Positions 5,989 through 6,578 of a DNA stretch of 6,578 bases are shown here, piece by piece. The position numbers were made by a program, and so were the translations under genes. This stretch comes from Candidatus Sivonenia alaskensis PMM_0068 (GTDB taxonomy: Bacteria > Cyanobacteriota > Cyanobacteriia > Gloeobacterales > PMM-0068). A model generated the notes under the pieces. It was not told the origin of the DNA and ran no database searches. It saw only the letters and a list, made by a program, of their open reading frames with translations. Each line of letters opens with the position of its first letter. The stretch's first letter is position 1. Location of the stretch: NCBI GenBank assembly GCA_949127685.1, contig CASBPW010000238.1, forward strand, positions 1-6,578, given 5' to 3'.

Positions 5989-6578
5989 ATGAATCTAGAA
6001 GAAGCAATCGCCATTTTAGATGAGATACTCACCAAAGAGTCTCTCAATGATGTTCAGGAATTGGTATTTAGACAAACTTGGCATGGGAAAACTTATTCGG
6101 AAATTGCAGAAGAGACGAATTATGATCCTGACTATATAAAATATGTTGGCTATCAACTATGGCAAATACTTTCCCATGCCACAGATGAGAAAGTCACGAA
6201 GAGCAACTTTAAGTCTGTACTACGCAGGAAGCTCCAGTCAAAACCTTCTCTAGAATCAACAACTGCATCCCCATTAGTGATTCAAGATAGTATGGGACTT
6301 CATGAGAAACAGTATTTTGAAGATTGGGGAGAAGCGGTCGATGTCTCTATTTTCTATGGACGTGACCATGAACTAAGAGTCTTGCAAAAATGGTTATTGG
6401 AAGAGCACTGTCGTTTCGTCTTGCTGTTAGGAATGGGAGGAATGGGTAAAACTGCACTGTCTGTAAAACTAGCCGAACAAGTATGTGCACGCTATGCAGC
6501 AGAGGAACAGAATGCTTTTGAGTATTTAATCTGGCGTTCTTTACGGAATGCTCCCCCGCTTGCAGAAATCTTGGCAGA
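5989..6578 (+). CDS. NB-ARC STAND ATPase with N-terminal vMAP-type HTH domain (partial, runs off right edge)
   Basis: The first 196 codons of a large protein. Residues 1 to about 85 (MNLEEAIAILDEILT..., then FRQTWHGKTYSEIAEETNYD) are a helical, winged-HTH-like domain that in cyanobacteria heads many NB-ARC, WD40 and protease-like proteins; current annotation ties it to vWA-MoxR-associated proteins (vMAP). A linker (85-104) leads to EDWGEAVDVSIFYGR (111-125), the usual entry to the NB-ARC module. The Walker A loop GMGGMGKT is at 148-155, with Lys154 and Thr155 to bind ATP and Mg, and YLIWRSLRNAPP (179-190) follows. Walker B and the sensor repeats, probably WD40, TPR or pentapeptide, would lie beyond the edge. 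STAND ATPases are switch proteins in signalling and, in several bacterial families, anti-phage defence; which applies here cannot be seen. An in-frame TAA at 5959-5961 makes ATG 5989 the first start. The ribosome binding site is weak (AGG, 3 bases away). GC is about 40% by hand count of 6001-6480, well below eno. Confidence 0.92.
   Translation, partial: MNLEEAIAILDEILTKESLNDVQELVFRQTWHGKTYSEIAEETNYDPDYIKYVGYQLWQILSHATDEKVTKSNFKSVLRRKLQSKPSLESTTASPLVIQDSMGLHEKQYFEDWGEAVDVSIFYGRDHELRVLQKWLLEEHCRFVLLLGMGGMGKTALSVKLAEQVCARYAAEEQNAFEYLIWRSLRNAPPLAEILA

Overview
The window looks like a piece of a cyanobacterial chromosome of moderate GC content. The evidence is a cyanobacterial-type TrpE, a CSP41-like atypical short-chain dehydrogenase/reductase that reads closely like cyanobacterial and plastid family members, an aldo/keto reductase carrying a C-terminal iron-sulfur module, and at the right edge the start of an NB-ARC (STAND) ATPase with the N-terminal helical domain typical of large cyanobacterial signalling or conflict proteins. 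No diagnostic photosystem gene is present, so the lineage cannot be fixed from this window alone.

Layout, left to right. A minus-strand gene start with a good ribosome binding site runs off the left edge (90 to 1); its 30 visible residues resemble the beginning of DUF2185/Imm33 proteins. Next come two minus-strand genes in tandem, read right to left: an Fe-S aldo/keto reductase (2895-1771), then trpE (1716-226), 54 bases apart. Divergent from the reductase, 71 bases away, is the CSP41-like gene on the plus strand (2967-3887). A minus-strand tRNA-Val(UAC) with a clear Rho-independent terminator follows and converges on the CSP41-like gene. Divergent from the tRNA is eno (enolase, GTG start, strong ribosome binding site), whose roughly 250-base upstream region contains a long imperfect stem-loop. 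A 385-base stretch without a recognisable gene (5604-5988) then leads to the truncated STAND ATPase gene.

The central genes are housekeeping: aromatic amino acid synthesis (trpE), glycolysis (eno), translation (tRNA-Val) and probably RNA handling (CSP41-like). The close tandem arrangement makes co-transcription of the reductase and trpE possible, but no biochemical link between them is known to me. The two edge genes are different in character. Both are AT-richer than the centre (about 40% GC by hand count against about 57% in sampled eno lines), and both belong, or seem to belong, to families tied to conflict or signalling. The most interesting part is therefore the right-edge STAND ATPase and what lies beyond it; the window shows only its N-terminal 196 residues, so no complete new system can be demonstrated here.
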